Assembly (NCBI RefSeq): GCF_000380245.2
Contig: NZ_HG428741.1
Location: 2,425,665 to 2,489,664, forward strand
DNA length: 64,000 nucleotides
Direction: 5' to 3'
Origin: Bacillus massiliigorillae
Lineage (GTDB): Bacteria; Bacillota; Bacilli; Bacillales; DSM-1321
Shown: in pieces, positions 25,626-34,936 of the stretch
How the letters are laid out: each line of letters starts with the position of its first letter
Position numbering within the stretch: the stretch's first letter is position 1
Position numbers and translations under genes: made by a program
The notes under the pieces: model-generated
Told to the model about the DNA's origin: nothing
What the model saw: only the letters and a program-made list of their open reading frames with translations
Databases searched by the model: none

Positions 25626-27793
25626 TTACGTTCAATTTCCACCATTACGTACGCTTCAATAATGTCGCCTTCTTTAATGTCATTGTAGTTCTTAACCGTA
25701 ATACCACATTCATAACCTTGGGCAACTTCTTTTGCGTCATCTTTAAATCGTTTTAAAGCATCGATTTCGCCTTCGTATACAACAACACCTTGACGGATTA
25801 CACGAACACCGCTATCGCGAGTGATTTTACCGTCGATTACGTATGAACCTGCAATTGTACCCACTTTAGATACTTTGAAAGTTGTACGTACTTCTGCTTG
25901 TCCGATAACCTTCTCTTCGAATTCTGGATCAAGCATACCTTTCATTGCTGACTCAATTTCTTCGATAACTTTATATATAATGCTATATAAGCGAACATCA
26001 ACCTGTTCAGACTCAGCTGCACGTTTTGCATTGACATCTGGACGAACGTTGAATCCGATTACGATTGCATTTGATGCTGTTGCAAGTACGATATCAGACT
26101 CAGTGATTGCACCTACACCGATGTGAATGATTTTAACTTTAACACCTTCCACATCAATTTTTTGAAGAGAAGCTGCTAACGCTTCAGCAGAACCTTGTAC
26201 GTCTGCTTTCACGATTAGGTTAATTTCTTTCACTTCGCCTTGCTTCATTTGTTCGAATAGGTTATCAAGCGTTACAACCGCTTTTTCACTACGTTGTGAT
26301 TGAACATGCTGTTGCAGACGAGCTTCCCCAACTTGGCGAGCTGTTTTTTCATCTTTAAAGACAACAAATAAGTCACCAGCTTGAGGTACTTCATTCAAAC
26401 CTGTAATTTCAACAGGAGTTGATGGAGCTGCTTCTTTTACACGACGACCAATATCATTAACCATTGCACGAACACGACCAAATGTGCTACCTACAACGAT
26501 TGGGTCACCTATGCGAAGTGTACCGTTTTGAACTAGTAATGTAGCAACTGCTCCACGACCTTTATCTAACTGAGCTTCAATAACAGAACCTGTTGCAAGC
26601 TTATTAGGATTTGCTTTGAATTCTTCTACTTCACTTACAAGTAGAATCATTTCAAGTAATTCATCGATTCCTTCACCTTTTTTCGCTGACATTGGAACGA
26701 AGATTGTATCTCCACCCCAAGCTTCAGGTACTAAGCCATGCTCCGTTAATTCTTGCATTACGCGATCTGGATTTGCTGCTTCTTTATCCATTTTGTTAAC
26801 AGCGATAATGATTGGCACTTCTGCCGCTTTCGCATGGTTAATCGCTTCAACTGTTTGTGGCATTACACCGTCATCAGCTGCAACTACGATAATAGCAATA
26901 TCCGTCACTTTAGCACCACGAGCACGCATTGTAGTGAAAGCTGCGTGACCAGGTGTATCAAGGAATGTAATCTTCTTATCGTTAACTTCAACTTGGTAAG
27001 CACCGATATGCTGAGTGATTCCACCAGCCTCGCCTTCAGTTACTTTCGTGTTACGAATAGAATCAAGAAGTGTTGTTTTTCCATGGTCAACGTGACCCAT
27101 AATTGTAACAACAGCCGGACGCTCATCTGTGTTTGGAGCAGCATCTTCTTCACTTGCAGTGTATGCTTCTAAGTCTGTTTTATCGATGATGATTTCTTCT
27201 TCTACTTCTACACCATACTCAGTACAAATTAGCTCAATAGCATCTTTATCTAAGCTTTGGTTAATTGTAGCCATTACACCTAATAAGAAAAGTTTTTTAA
27301 TGATTTCAGATGGTTCACGATGTAATTTCTTAGCCAATTCACCAACTGTTAAAGACTCAGAAAACGTAATTTTTTCTGGTAGTTCTTTTTCTTTTCTTGG
27401 TGTATGCATTTGTGGAGCTTTATTTGTATTTTGATTATTTCTTTTGCCATTTTTTCGTTTATTTTTGTTAAATGGCGTTTGACCACTTTGTCCAGGTTTC
27501 TTATTCTGTCCAATTGGTGCTTTTTTCTTTAACTTTTGCTTACTTACACTATTTTCGTCATGACGATCTTCGTATTTATTCTCAATAGGAGTATCATCAT
27601 TAGTATTTGTAGCTGTTTTTTGCCCTTGATTAGGCTTTTTATTATATGCTTGATCTAATTTTTTTACTGTAGGATCTTCGATTGTGGCCATATGATTAGT
27701 TACCTCTATATTCATTTCTTTTAGCTTTTCAATTATCTCTTTACTTGATACATTGTACTTCTTTGCGTATTCATACACACGTACTTTACTCAT
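25622..27793 (-). CDS. infB: Translation initiation factor IF-2
   Basis: A 723-aa GTPase that places fMet-tRNA on the 30S subunit. An N-terminal IF2N domain (VRVYEYAKKYNVSSKEIIEKL) is followed by a basic Asn/Lys-rich linker (about 55-145), a second IF2N domain, the G domain with G1 GHVDHGKT, DTPGHAAF and NKMD, then domains II, III and C2. Preceded by ylxQ at 19 nt and coupled to ylxP downstream. Confidence 0.98.
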   Translation of the reverse strand: MSKVRVYEYAKKYNVSSKEIIEKLKEMNIEVTNHMATIEDPTVKKLDQAYNKKPNQGQKTATNTNDDTPIENKYEDRHDENSVSKQKLKKKAPIGQNKKPGQSGQTPFNKNKRKNGKRNNQNTNKAPQMHTPRKEKELPEKITFSESLTVGELAKKLHREPSEIIKKLFLLGVMATINQSLDKDAIELICTEYGVEVEEEIIIDKTDLEAYTASEEDAAPNTDERPAVVTIMGHVDHGKTTLLDSIRNTKVTEGEAGGITQHIGAYQVEVNDKKITFLDTPGHAAFTTMRARGAKVTDIAIIVVAADDGVMPQTVEAINHAKAAEVPIIIAVNKMDKEAANPDRVMQELTEHGLVPEAWGGDTIFVPMSAKKGEGIDELLEMILLVSEVEEFKANPNKLATGSVIEAQLDKGRGAVATLLVQNGTLRIGDPIVVGSTFGRVRAMVNDIGRRVKEAAPSTPVEITGLNEVPQAGDLFVVFKDEKTARQVGEARLQQHVQSQRSEKAVVTLDNLFEQMKQGEVKEINLIVKADVQGSAEALAASLQKIDVEGVKVKIIHIGVGAITESDIVLATASNAIVIGFNVRPDVNAKRAAESEQVDVRLYSIIYKVIEEIESAMKGMLDPEFEEKVIGQAEVRTTFKVSKVGTIAGSYVIDGKITRDSGVRVIRQGVVVYEGEIDALKRFKDDAKEVAQGYECGITVKNYNDIKEGDIIEAYVMVEIERK

Positions 27794-27812
27794 ACGTTCA
27801 CCCCCGTATAAA

Positions 27813-28115
27813 TTAATGCACCAACGTTCTCAGCTTTTTGGCAAATCCTTCATCAAGGATTGCAATGACAACACGCGCATCTTTACCAATGGCATTGCCA
27901 AGCTGTTCTCTATTTTCTACTCTCACTAGAGGAACGTTATAATAACTGCATTTATCGGTTATCTTTTTCTCGGTATTGCTAGAAGCATCACTCGATAATA
28001 GAACCAATTTGGCTTTACCGCTTCGCACTTCTCTTATAACAAGTTCTTCTCCAGTTATAACTTTCCTTGCTCTATATGCTAAACCTAAAAACGATGCCCA
28101 TGGTGGTTGATTCAT
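27813..28115 (-). CDS. ylxQ: YlxQ, L7Ae-family RNA-binding protein
   Basis: A 100-aa kink-turn-binding protein of the L7Ae/L30e family, identical in length to B. subtilis YlxQ. Core: LGLAYRARKVITGEELVIREV, LLSSDASSNTEKKITDKC and GKDARVVIAILDEGF. The start is taken at MNQPPW, 7 nt past the ylxR stop, with AAGGAG upstream at a longish spacing; the longer frame into ylxR has no support. Confidence 0.9.
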   Translation of the reverse strand: MNQPPWASFLGLAYRARKVITGEELVIREVRSGKAKLVLLSSDASSNTEKKITDKCSYYNVPLVRVENREQLGNAIGKDARVVIAILDEGFAKKLRTLVH

Positions 28116-28122
28116 CTGCTTA

Positions 28123-28395
28123 TTACTTCTCCTTTTCCACGAGTTGAAGTAAATCTTCATATAGGCTAGGATCGACTGCCGCGTCTAGATGTCGGGATAA
28201 AACATCCTTTTTCTGTGCTGATAAAATGGCTTCTTTGTTCAAAGAAATATATGCTCCACGCCCTGATTTCTTACCAGTAGGGTCGATGGAAACCTCTCCT
28301 TCTTTCGAACGAACGATGCGAATCATTTCTTTTTTAGGCTTCATTTCGCCGGAAGCAACACATTTACGTAATGGTATCTTTTTACGACTTGACAT
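28123..28395 (-). CDS. ylxR: YlxR (DUF448) RNA-binding protein
   Basis: A 90-aa basic protein with the DUF448 pattern RKCVASGEMKPKKEMIRIV and GRGAYIS. The fold is known as RNA-binding; in B. subtilis a link to RNase P and to glucose-responsive transcription has been reported. The ATG at MSSRKK has GAGGTG 7 nt upstream. Part of rimP-nusA-ylxR-ylxQ-infB. Confidence 0.92.
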   Translation of the reverse strand: MSSRKKIPLRKCVASGEMKPKKEMIRIVRSKEGEVSIDPTGKKSGRGAYISLNKEAILSAQKKDVLSRHLDAAVDPSLYEDLLQLVEKEK

Positions 28396-28409
28396 AGTTA
28401 TCACCTCAA

Positions 28410-29597
28410 TTAATTGATATCTTCATCGTCGTTATATAAATCATCATAACTATCATCAATGCTTGCTTGACTTAATAAAGCATCATCTTCATCGTGCCCG
28501 CTTAAAAAGTCTTCTTCGTCATTAAGTAATGATTCCTCAGCTTGAACAGGATAAATACCTGCTTCTCTTGCATCGCTTTCACTCTTAATATCGATTTTCC
28601 AATTCGTTAATTTCGCAGCAAGTCGAGCGTTTTGTCCACGCTTACCAATCGCTAAAGATAATTGGTAATCAGGCACAATAACTGTTGTTGCTTTTTCCTC
28701 TTTGTTGACAATAACTTCTAACACTTTTGACGGGCTAAGTGCATTGGCAACGAATTCAACAGGATCTTCTGACCATTTAACAATGTCAATTTTTTCACCT
28801 TTTAATTCATTCACAATCACTTGAACGCGTTGACCTTTCTGCCCTACACAAGCACCAACTGGATCAACATTTGGAATATCTGTACTTACAGAGATTTTTG
28901 AACGATCTCCTGCTTCACGAGCAACAGATTTAATTTCAACTGTTCCATCAAAAATTTCAGGTACCTCTGTTTCAAAAAGACGTTTTAACAAACCAGGATG
29001 TGTTCTAGAAACGAAAATTTGAGGTCCTTTTGATGTTTTTTCAACTTTTGTAATAAATACTTTAATGCGATCATGTGGCTTGTATTGTTCATTCGGCATT
29101 TGCTCACTTGCTGGTAGCAATGCTTCAATTTTACCAAGGCTTACATAAATATAACGTGAATCAACGCGTTGAACGATACCATTCATGATATCTTCTTCAC
29201 GGTCGATAAATTCAGAATAAATAATACCTCTTTCTGCTTCACGAACACGTTGTGTAACCACTTGTTTAGCAGTTTGAGCCGCAATACGACCAAAATCTTT
29301 AGGTGTTACTTCTAATTCTACTACATCTTCAACCACATAGTTCGGATTAATTCTTCGAGCATCCTCTACAGAGATCTCTAGACGAGAATCAAATACCTCA
29401 TCTACAACGTCTTTTCGAGCTAATACTCGCATAGTTCCTCTACCAAGGTTTAAGTCAACGCGCACGTTTTGTGCTTGGTTAAAGTTACGTTTATAGGCTG
29501 ATACAAGTGCAGCCTCAATTGCTTCTACTAATACATCTCTTGAAATACCTTTTTCCTTTTCTAAGAGAATCAGAGCATCTAATAATTCACTGCTCAT
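28410..29597 (-). CDS. nusA: Transcription termination/antitermination factor NusA
   Basis: A 395-aa factor that binds RNA polymerase and controls pausing. An N-terminal NTD (LLDALILLEKEKGISRDVLVEAIE), S1 (about 135-200), KH1 and KH2 (VGQKGQRVQVIVNELKGEKI, LAIGKRGQNARLAAKL) appear in order. The last 40 residues form a very acidic Asp/Glu/Ser tail (DEEDFLSGHDEDD, DDLYNDDEDIN) that makes it longer than B. subtilis NusA (371 aa). Confidence 0.97.
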   Translation of the reverse strand: MSSELLDALILLEKEKGISRDVLVEAIEAALVSAYKRNFNQAQNVRVDLNLGRGTMRVLARKDVVDEVFDSRLEISVEDARRINPNYVVEDVVELEVTPKDFGRIAAQTAKQVVTQRVREAERGIIYSEFIDREEDIMNGIVQRVDSRYIYVSLGKIEALLPASEQMPNEQYKPHDRIKVFITKVEKTSKGPQIFVSRTHPGLLKRLFETEVPEIFDGTVEIKSVAREAGDRSKISVSTDIPNVDPVGACVGQKGQRVQVIVNELKGEKIDIVKWSEDPVEFVANALSPSKVLEVIVNKEEKATTVIVPDYQLSLAIGKRGQNARLAAKLTNWKIDIKSESDAREAGIYPVQAEESLLNDEEDFLSGHDEDDALLSQASIDDSYDDLYNDDEDIN

Positions 29598-29631
29598 CTG
29601 TTAATCCCCCTTACAACATTTTCTTTTATCA

Positions 29632-30105
29632 TTATGAAAAAGTAACAGCAAGTCGTGCTTTTGCTACTTTTTCAGTAGGTATTGTAATTTCTTTTGTTCT
29701 TGTTTTAATCTTTATAGATAATTTAATTTCAGTTGGATCATATGAAAGCATAGTACCTTCAAACTCTTTGCTACCTTCAATCGGCTCATACGTTTTAACA
29801 TTCACATGTTTACCGATTGATTTAAGAAAATCTTTTTCATTTTTCAACGGTCGCTCAGCACCTGGCGATGATACTTCCAAGAAATACACATGTGGAATAG
29901 GATCAGTTTCGTCTAGTTTCTCACTCAATTGTTCACTAACTACGCTACATTCTTCAATATCTACGCCTGCATCTTTATCAATAAACACTCGAAGGAACCA
30001 GTTCTTACCTTCTTTAACATATTCCACATCAACTAATTCTAATTGATGTTTTTCTAATATATCAGTTAAAAGCTCTGCTACAAGATCAGTAACTTTTTGA
30101 CTCAA
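29632..30105 (-). CDS. rimP: Ribosome maturation factor RimP
   Basis: A 157-aa 30S assembly factor. Start is TTG (LSQKVTDLVAELL) with GGAGGG 6 nt upstream; the frame is open nine codons more but without a site. Two-domain pattern: LVDVEYVKEGKNWFLRVFID and YFLEVSSPGAERPL. First gene of the rimP-nusA-infB operon, driven by a promoter at 30150-30177. Confidence 0.95.
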   Translation of the reverse strand: MSQKVTDLVAELLTDILEKHQLELVDVEYVKEGKNWFLRVFIDKDAGVDIEECSVVSEQLSEKLDETDPIPHVYFLEVSSPGAERPLKNEKDFLKSIGKHVNVKTYEPIEGSKEFEGTMLSYDPTEIKLSIKIKTRTKEITIPTEKVAKARLAVTFS

Positions 30106-30149
30106 ATAAATCCCTCCTATCAATTTAAGCAATTTTACTTAACAGACTT

Positions 30150-30177
30150 ACTATACCCGCTCAAATGAGGAATACAA
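30150..30177 (-). promoter_or_regulatory. Sigma-A promoter of rimP-nusA-infB operon
   Basis: On the minus strand TTGTAT, 16 nt, TATAGT, about 45 nt before the rimP TTG. Confidence 0.65.
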
Positions 30178-30360
30178 CCTCCAACTAATTAGAGATGTAT
30201 ATTCCCGTAAAGTGGTTGATAGGTGTATTACCATTTACAATAATGATTACTTGCACCTTATGTAAAGTACCTTCGTATGCTCTAGTTAGTTTTCTCGAAG
30301 AAAGTTATTCATACTCCAATATCTTTGCTTTTTGAAAAAAATATATCGATACAATACGAA

Positions 30361-30380
30361 AGAGTGGGTTTCCCCACTCT
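30361..30380 (-). terminator. Hairpin after polC
   Basis: AGAGTGGG and CCCACTCT form a perfect 8-bp stem with a 4-nt loop, 130 nt past the polC stop. On the minus strand only TTTC follows, so it is a weak terminator by sequence. The rest of 30178-30508 shows nothing else I can call. Confidence 0.55.
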
Positions 30381-30508
30381 TGGCCTGTGTCTCTTCTTAA
30401 GTAATTCTTATCTAAAAATATACCATAAAAGAAATCTTTATGCAAACGCCCTTCCGCTTATTGAAGATATTACACTTGACAAAACAACGACAAATTCAAC
30501 CTTTAATC

Positions 30509-33500
30509 TTAAAAAAGTGATAACTGGTTTTGATCTGGAAGTGCCTCTAATGTGCCTTGCTTATCCAGATATTCAATTATCGTTTTTGATACTTTTCCTC
30601 GTTTTTGTAAATCTTCTTTAGAAAGGAACTCCCCTTCACTTCTAGCATTCACAATAGCAATCGCTACGTTTGTTCCGAGTCCTGGAACAGAATTGAATGG
30701 CGGAATAAGTGTGTTTCCTTCAATAATAAATTCAGACGCTTGTGATTTATAAAGATCTACCCTTTGGAAAGAATATCCGCGTTCACACATTTCAAGAGCA
30801 AGCTCTAAAACTGTTAACGTGTTTTTTTCCTTAGGTGATGCATCCAATCCTTTAGCATTAATTTCATCAACTTTTGCTCGGATTGCCATCGAACCTCTAG
30901 CCATAGCTTCAATATCAAAATCATCCGCACGAACGGTAAAATATGCTGCATAGTAAAGCAGAGCATGATGAACTTTAAAATATGCAATACGAACAGCCAT
31001 TAAGACGTAAGCAGCCGCATGGGCTTTCGGGAACATGTACTTAATCTTTTTACATGAGTCTATATACCATTCAGGCACTTCATTCTTGCGCATTTCCTCT
31101 TCAAATTCTTCTGATAAACCTTTACCTTTACGAACCGATTCCATAATTTTAAACGCTAGTGATGGATCTAATCCTTGGTAAATTAAATAAACCATAATAT
31201 CATCACGACAACCAATTACTTCACTTAAGTTACAAATATTATTATGAATCAGTTCCTGTGCATTTCCTAACCAAACATCAGTACCATGTGAAAGACCTGA
31301 AATCTGAACAAGCTCAGAGAATGTTGTCGGTTTCGTATCTTCAAGCATTTGACGAACAAATCGTGTACCAAACTCTGGAATACCGAGCGTTCCTGTTTTA
31401 CACATTATTTGCTCTTCAGTTACACCTAACGATTCTGTACCGCTAAAAATTTTCATAACCTCTGGATCATCTGTTGGGATTGTCTTCGGGTCAATACCAC
31501 TTAAATCTTGAAGCATACGGATAACAGTTGGATCATCGTGCCCAAGTATATCCAGTTTTAACAAGTTATCATGAATGGAGTGGAAGTCGAAATGTGTTGT
31601 TTTCCACTCAGCACTTTGGCTATCAGCAGGAAATTGTATTGGCGAAAAATCGTAAATATCCATATAATCAGGCACAACAATAATTCCACCTGGATGCTGG
31701 CCCGTTGTTCGTTTAACACCTGTACAACCCGCTACTAATCGATCAACCTCCGCTGCTCGAATGTGTAAATTATGATCAGAAGCATAACCCTTCACGTAAC
31801 CATAAGCTGTTTTCTCAGCAACAGTACCAATTGTTCCCGCACGATATACATACTCATCACCAAATAGCACCTTCGTATAGTTATGCGCTTGTGGTTGATA
31901 TTCACCAGAGAAGTTCAAATCGATATCAGGTACCTTATCCCCTTTAAATCCAAGGAACGTTTCGAAAGGTATATCATGTCCATCCTTTTTAAAGGCTATT
32001 CCGCAATTTGGGCAATCTTTATCAGGTAAATCGAACCCAGAACCAACAGAACCGTCATTAAAGAACTCTGAAAGCTTACATTTTGGGCATACGTAATGCG
32101 GAGGTAGCGGATTTACCTCGGTAATTTCCGTCATTGTCGCAACAAAAGATGAACCAACCGATCCACGAGAACCTACTAAATATCCATCGTTCAATGATTT
32201 TTTAACCAGTTTGTGAGAAATCAAATAAATAACGGCAAATCCATGCCCGATGATACTTTTTAATTCTTTTTCAAGCCTTGCTTCAACTATCTCAGGTAAA
32301 TCATCTCCATAAATACTCCGAGCCATATCATAGCTCATACTTCGCATTTCTTCATCTGATCCAGGAATTTTAGGTGTGTACAAATCATCCTTAATTGGCT
32401 TAATGACATCAATTTCATCAGCTATTAAGTTAGAGTTATCAACAACAATTTCCTTCGCTACTTCAGCACCTAAGAAATCAAAACATTTCAGCATTTCATC
32501 CGTCGTTCTAAAATGAACATTCGGTAGTTTATGTCGATTTAAAGGATTCGCTCCACCTTGTGAGCTTACTAGTATTTTGCGATAAATCTTATCATTCGGG
32601 TTTAAGTAATGCACATTTCCTGTTGCAACGACAGGTTTACCCATCTTTTTCCCCAGTTTCACAATATTACCGATAATACTTTCCAAAGATCTTTCATCAC
32701 GCACATATTCCAATTCAATTAAATGAGCATACACTTCAGGTGGCATTACTTCGAAATAATCATAGAACTCCGCGATACTCTCTACTTCATCAGGAGCTTT
32801 TTGCATCATACCTTCAAAAACTTCACCTTTATCACAAGCAGACCCTACAATAATACCTTCTCGATGCTTTTCAAGCACAGATCGTGGAATTCGTGGAACA
32901 CGATAAAAATATGAAATATGAGATAAAGAAATCAACTTAAATAAGTTTTTCAAGCCCACATCATTCTTGGCAAGCAACGTGCAATGATATGGTCTTGAAC
33001 GCTGGTATGCTTTACCTTCACCCATATGTTCATTGAATTCATCATGATAAAGAATACCCTTCTCCATCGCATCCTTGACCATTTTTATCAATAGATGTCC
33101 TGTTGCTTCAGCATCATAAATCGCACGGTGATGTTGGGTTAAATTAATATCGAATTTTTTCGCTAATGTATTTAATCGATGATTCTTTAATTCTGGATAC
33201 AAAAATCGTCCTAATTCCAATGTATCAATAACTGGATTTGAGGCTTTATCAAAGCCAATCTTTTTATAACCAACATTCAAGAAGCCCATATCGAAGCTTG
33301 CATTATGGGCTACGAGAATATCATTATCTGCCCAATCTTTAAAACGCTTCAACACTTCTGCTACTTCAGGAGCATCCTGAACCATATCATCCGTTATTCC
33401 TGTTAAATCAATTGTTGTTGCTGAAAGTGGATGATGAGGATTTGCAAACGATTCAAATGTATCAATGATTTCCCCATCCTTTATTTTAACAGCAGCCAAC

Positions 33501-34819
33501 TCAATAATTGTATCGTAAACAGCTGAAAGACCTGTCGTTTCAACGTCGAAAACTACATAAGTGTCATCCTCGAGCAAACGATGCGCAGAATTATATGCAA
33601 TCGGTACGCCATCATTAACAAGGTTCGCTTCAATACCATAAATAATTTTAATATCATTTTTCTTCCCAGCTCCAAATGCCTCAGGAAATGATTGAGCAAC
33701 AGCATGGTCTGTAATCGCCACCGCTTTATGTCCCCATTTAGCGGCTTGAGCAACAAGTGATGAAACAGAGCTTACCGCATCCATTTGACTCATCGGTGTA
33801 TGCAAATGAAGTTCAACACGTTTTTCTTCTGCTTTATCAATTCTTGCAGGTGCTTTCATTTCATTTATGTCATTTGCAATCATTACTAAGTCTCGAACAA
33901 ACGTATCATTTTGAATGCTACCTTGTGCACGGACCCACATACCTTTTTTTACTGCTCCTAGAATTGCTGCATCCTCTTTATCACGAGAGAACATCTTAAC
34001 CATAATAGAACTAGTATAATCAGTCATCTTAAAGGTTAATAGTGTACGTCCACTACGTAGTTCTTTCGTTTCAGCAAAGAAAATATAACCTTCAACTGCA
34101 ATCCTACGTTCTTCATCCACGATTTCTTCCATGCGTTTGAAATCAGCATCATCTTTAATCGTATAACCAATTTTAATTGGACCTTCTGGAACATCTGGTG
34201 AAGATGTACTTTCAGCTGCTTGTTTCTGCATTTCAACCACCGCAGCCATCGCTTTTTCTGCATCTTCTTTTTGTTTTTGCTCTAGGAACTTCGAATATTC
34301 TTCATTAGAAGCCGAAATTTCTGTATCTAAAGTTAACGTAGGAAACCCATACGTTTCATAAACCTCTGAAATCTTTTGCGAATACTTATTTTTCAATTGA
34401 CCCGCTTCAGCTTCATTTCGTGCATTTACAATCAGTTTATGTCCCACAACCTTAGGTGTTTGCTCATTTAATAATGATAATAATGCCGGAGATGTTCCAT
34501 CTAATTCCGCTAAACAACTTGTCCAATAATCTTTAATCAACTCTTCAGTAACCTGCTGATTACGCACTGACATATTGTACGTAACATCAGCAATATGTGA
34601 AAATGTCTTTACAAGTTGTGCCGAAAATCTCGTTTGAACATTACATGGAATAATTTGATCCAATAAAAAATGAAAGTGCCATCTTTTAGTAGAACGTTCT
34701 ATAAATAATTTTGTTATTTCCGCATTTGAAAAATAAGATACAATCGCATCTTCTGTTAATTGTAGTTGTTGGAGTAAGAGCTGAAATTTCTCTCTTCCTT
34801 GCTGTGGATTTTGATCCAA
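30509..34819 (-). CDS. polC: DNA polymerase III alpha subunit, PolC type
   Basis: A 1436-aa replicative polymerase, one residue shorter than B. subtilis PolC. Order of domains: N-terminal region, OB fold (about 240-320), PHP domain (ELHLHTPMSQMDA), an inserted DEDDh proofreading exonuclease (VVFDVETTGLSA, about 420-585), zinc-ribbon CPKC...CPNC, then the polymerase core with FSGEYQPQAHNY and DIDLNF catalytic Asp residues, the thumb/fingers and a C-terminal HhH-like region. TTG start behind GGGGGGAG. It is preceded by an extended -10 promoter. Confidence 0.98.
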   Translation of the reverse strand: MDQNPQQGREKFQLLLQQLQLTEDAIVSYFSNAEITKLFIERSTKRWHFHFLLDQIIPCNVQTRFSAQLVKTFSHIADVTYNMSVRNQQVTEELIKDYWTSCLAELDGTSPALLSLLNEQTPKVVGHKLIVNARNEAEAGQLKNKYSQKISEVYETYGFPTLTLDTEISASNEEYSKFLEQKQKEDAEKAMAAVVEMQKQAAESTSSPDVPEGPIKIGYTIKDDADFKRMEEIVDEERRIAVEGYIFFAETKELRSGRTLLTFKMTDYTSSIMVKMFSRDKEDAAILGAVKKGMWVRAQGSIQNDTFVRDLVMIANDINEMKAPARIDKAEEKRVELHLHTPMSQMDAVSSVSSLVAQAAKWGHKAVAITDHAVAQSFPEAFGAGKKNDIKIIYGIEANLVNDGVPIAYNSAHRLLEDDTYVVFDVETTGLSAVYDTIIELAAVKIKDGEIIDTFESFANPHHPLSATTIDLTGITDDMVQDAPEVAEVLKRFKDWADNDILVAHNASFDMGFLNVGYKKIGFDKASNPVIDTLELGRFLYPELKNHRLNTLAKKFDINLTQHHRAIYDAEATGHLLIKMVKDAMEKGILYHDEFNEHMGEGKAYQRSRPYHCTLLAKNDVGLKNLFKLISLSHISYFYRVPRIPRSVLEKHREGIIVGSACDKGEVFEGMMQKAPDEVESIAEFYDYFEVMPPEVYAHLIELEYVRDERSLESIIGNIVKLGKKMGKPVVATGNVHYLNPNDKIYRKILVSSQGGANPLNRHKLPNVHFRTTDEMLKCFDFLGAEVAKEIVVDNSNLIADEIDVIKPIKDDLYTPKIPGSDEEMRSMSYDMARSIYGDDLPEIVEARLEKELKSIIGHGFAVIYLISHKLVKKSLNDGYLVGSRGSVGSSFVATMTEITEVNPLPPHYVCPKCKLSEFFNDGSVGSGFDLPDKDCPNCGIAFKKDGHDIPFETFLGFKGDKVPDIDLNFSGEYQPQAHNYTKVLFGDEYVYRAGTIGTVAEKTAYGYVKGYASDHNLHIRAAEVDRLVAGCTGVKRTTGQHPGGIIVVPDYMDIYDFSPIQFPADSQSAEWKTTHFDFHSIHDNLLKLDILGHDDPTVIRMLQDLSGIDPKTIPTDDPEVMKIFSGTESLGVTEEQIMCKTGTLGIPEFGTRFVRQMLEDTKPTTFSELVQISGLSHGTDVWLGNAQELIHNNICNLSEVIGCRDDIMVYLIYQGLDPSLAFKIMESVRKGKGLSEEFEEEMRKNEVPEWYIDSCKKIKYMFPKAHAAAYVLMAVRIAYFKVHHALLYYAAYFTVRADDFDIEAMARGSMAIRAKVDEINAKGLDASPKEKNTLTVLELALEMCERGYSFQRVDLYKSQASEFIIEGNTLIPPFNSVPGLGTNVAIAIVNARSEGEFLSKEDLQKRGKVSKTIIEYLDKQGTLEALPDQNQLSLF

Positions 34820-34853
34820 CTACGCTCCCCCCTTAAATAAATAATCAGACGTT

Positions 34854-34862
34854 ATTATAACA
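34854..34862 (-). promoter_or_regulatory. Extended -10 promoter of polC
   Basis: On the minus strand TGTTATAAT matches TGnTATAAT exactly, about 35 nt before the polC TTG; the -35 is weak. Confidence 0.6.
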
Positions 34863-34891
34863 TATAATACCCTATCATTTTCGAAAATAGT

Positions 34892-34930
34892 GCAAACAAA
34901 AAGGCACTCAAAAAGCGCCTTTTTGTTTGC
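34892..34930 (-). terminator. Terminator of proS
   Basis: GCAAACAAAAAGGC pairs with GCCTTTTTGTTTGC with an inner CACTC/AAGCG loop region; it begins 7 nt past the proS stop. Confidence 0.85.
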
Positions 34931-34936
34931 ATATAA

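Noticed and set aside
26616..27434. Plus-strand ORFs of 100-140 codons opposite infB
   Set aside because: They are antisense to a highly conserved gene, lack start sites and have unusual Ser/Thr-rich translations typical of shadow frames.
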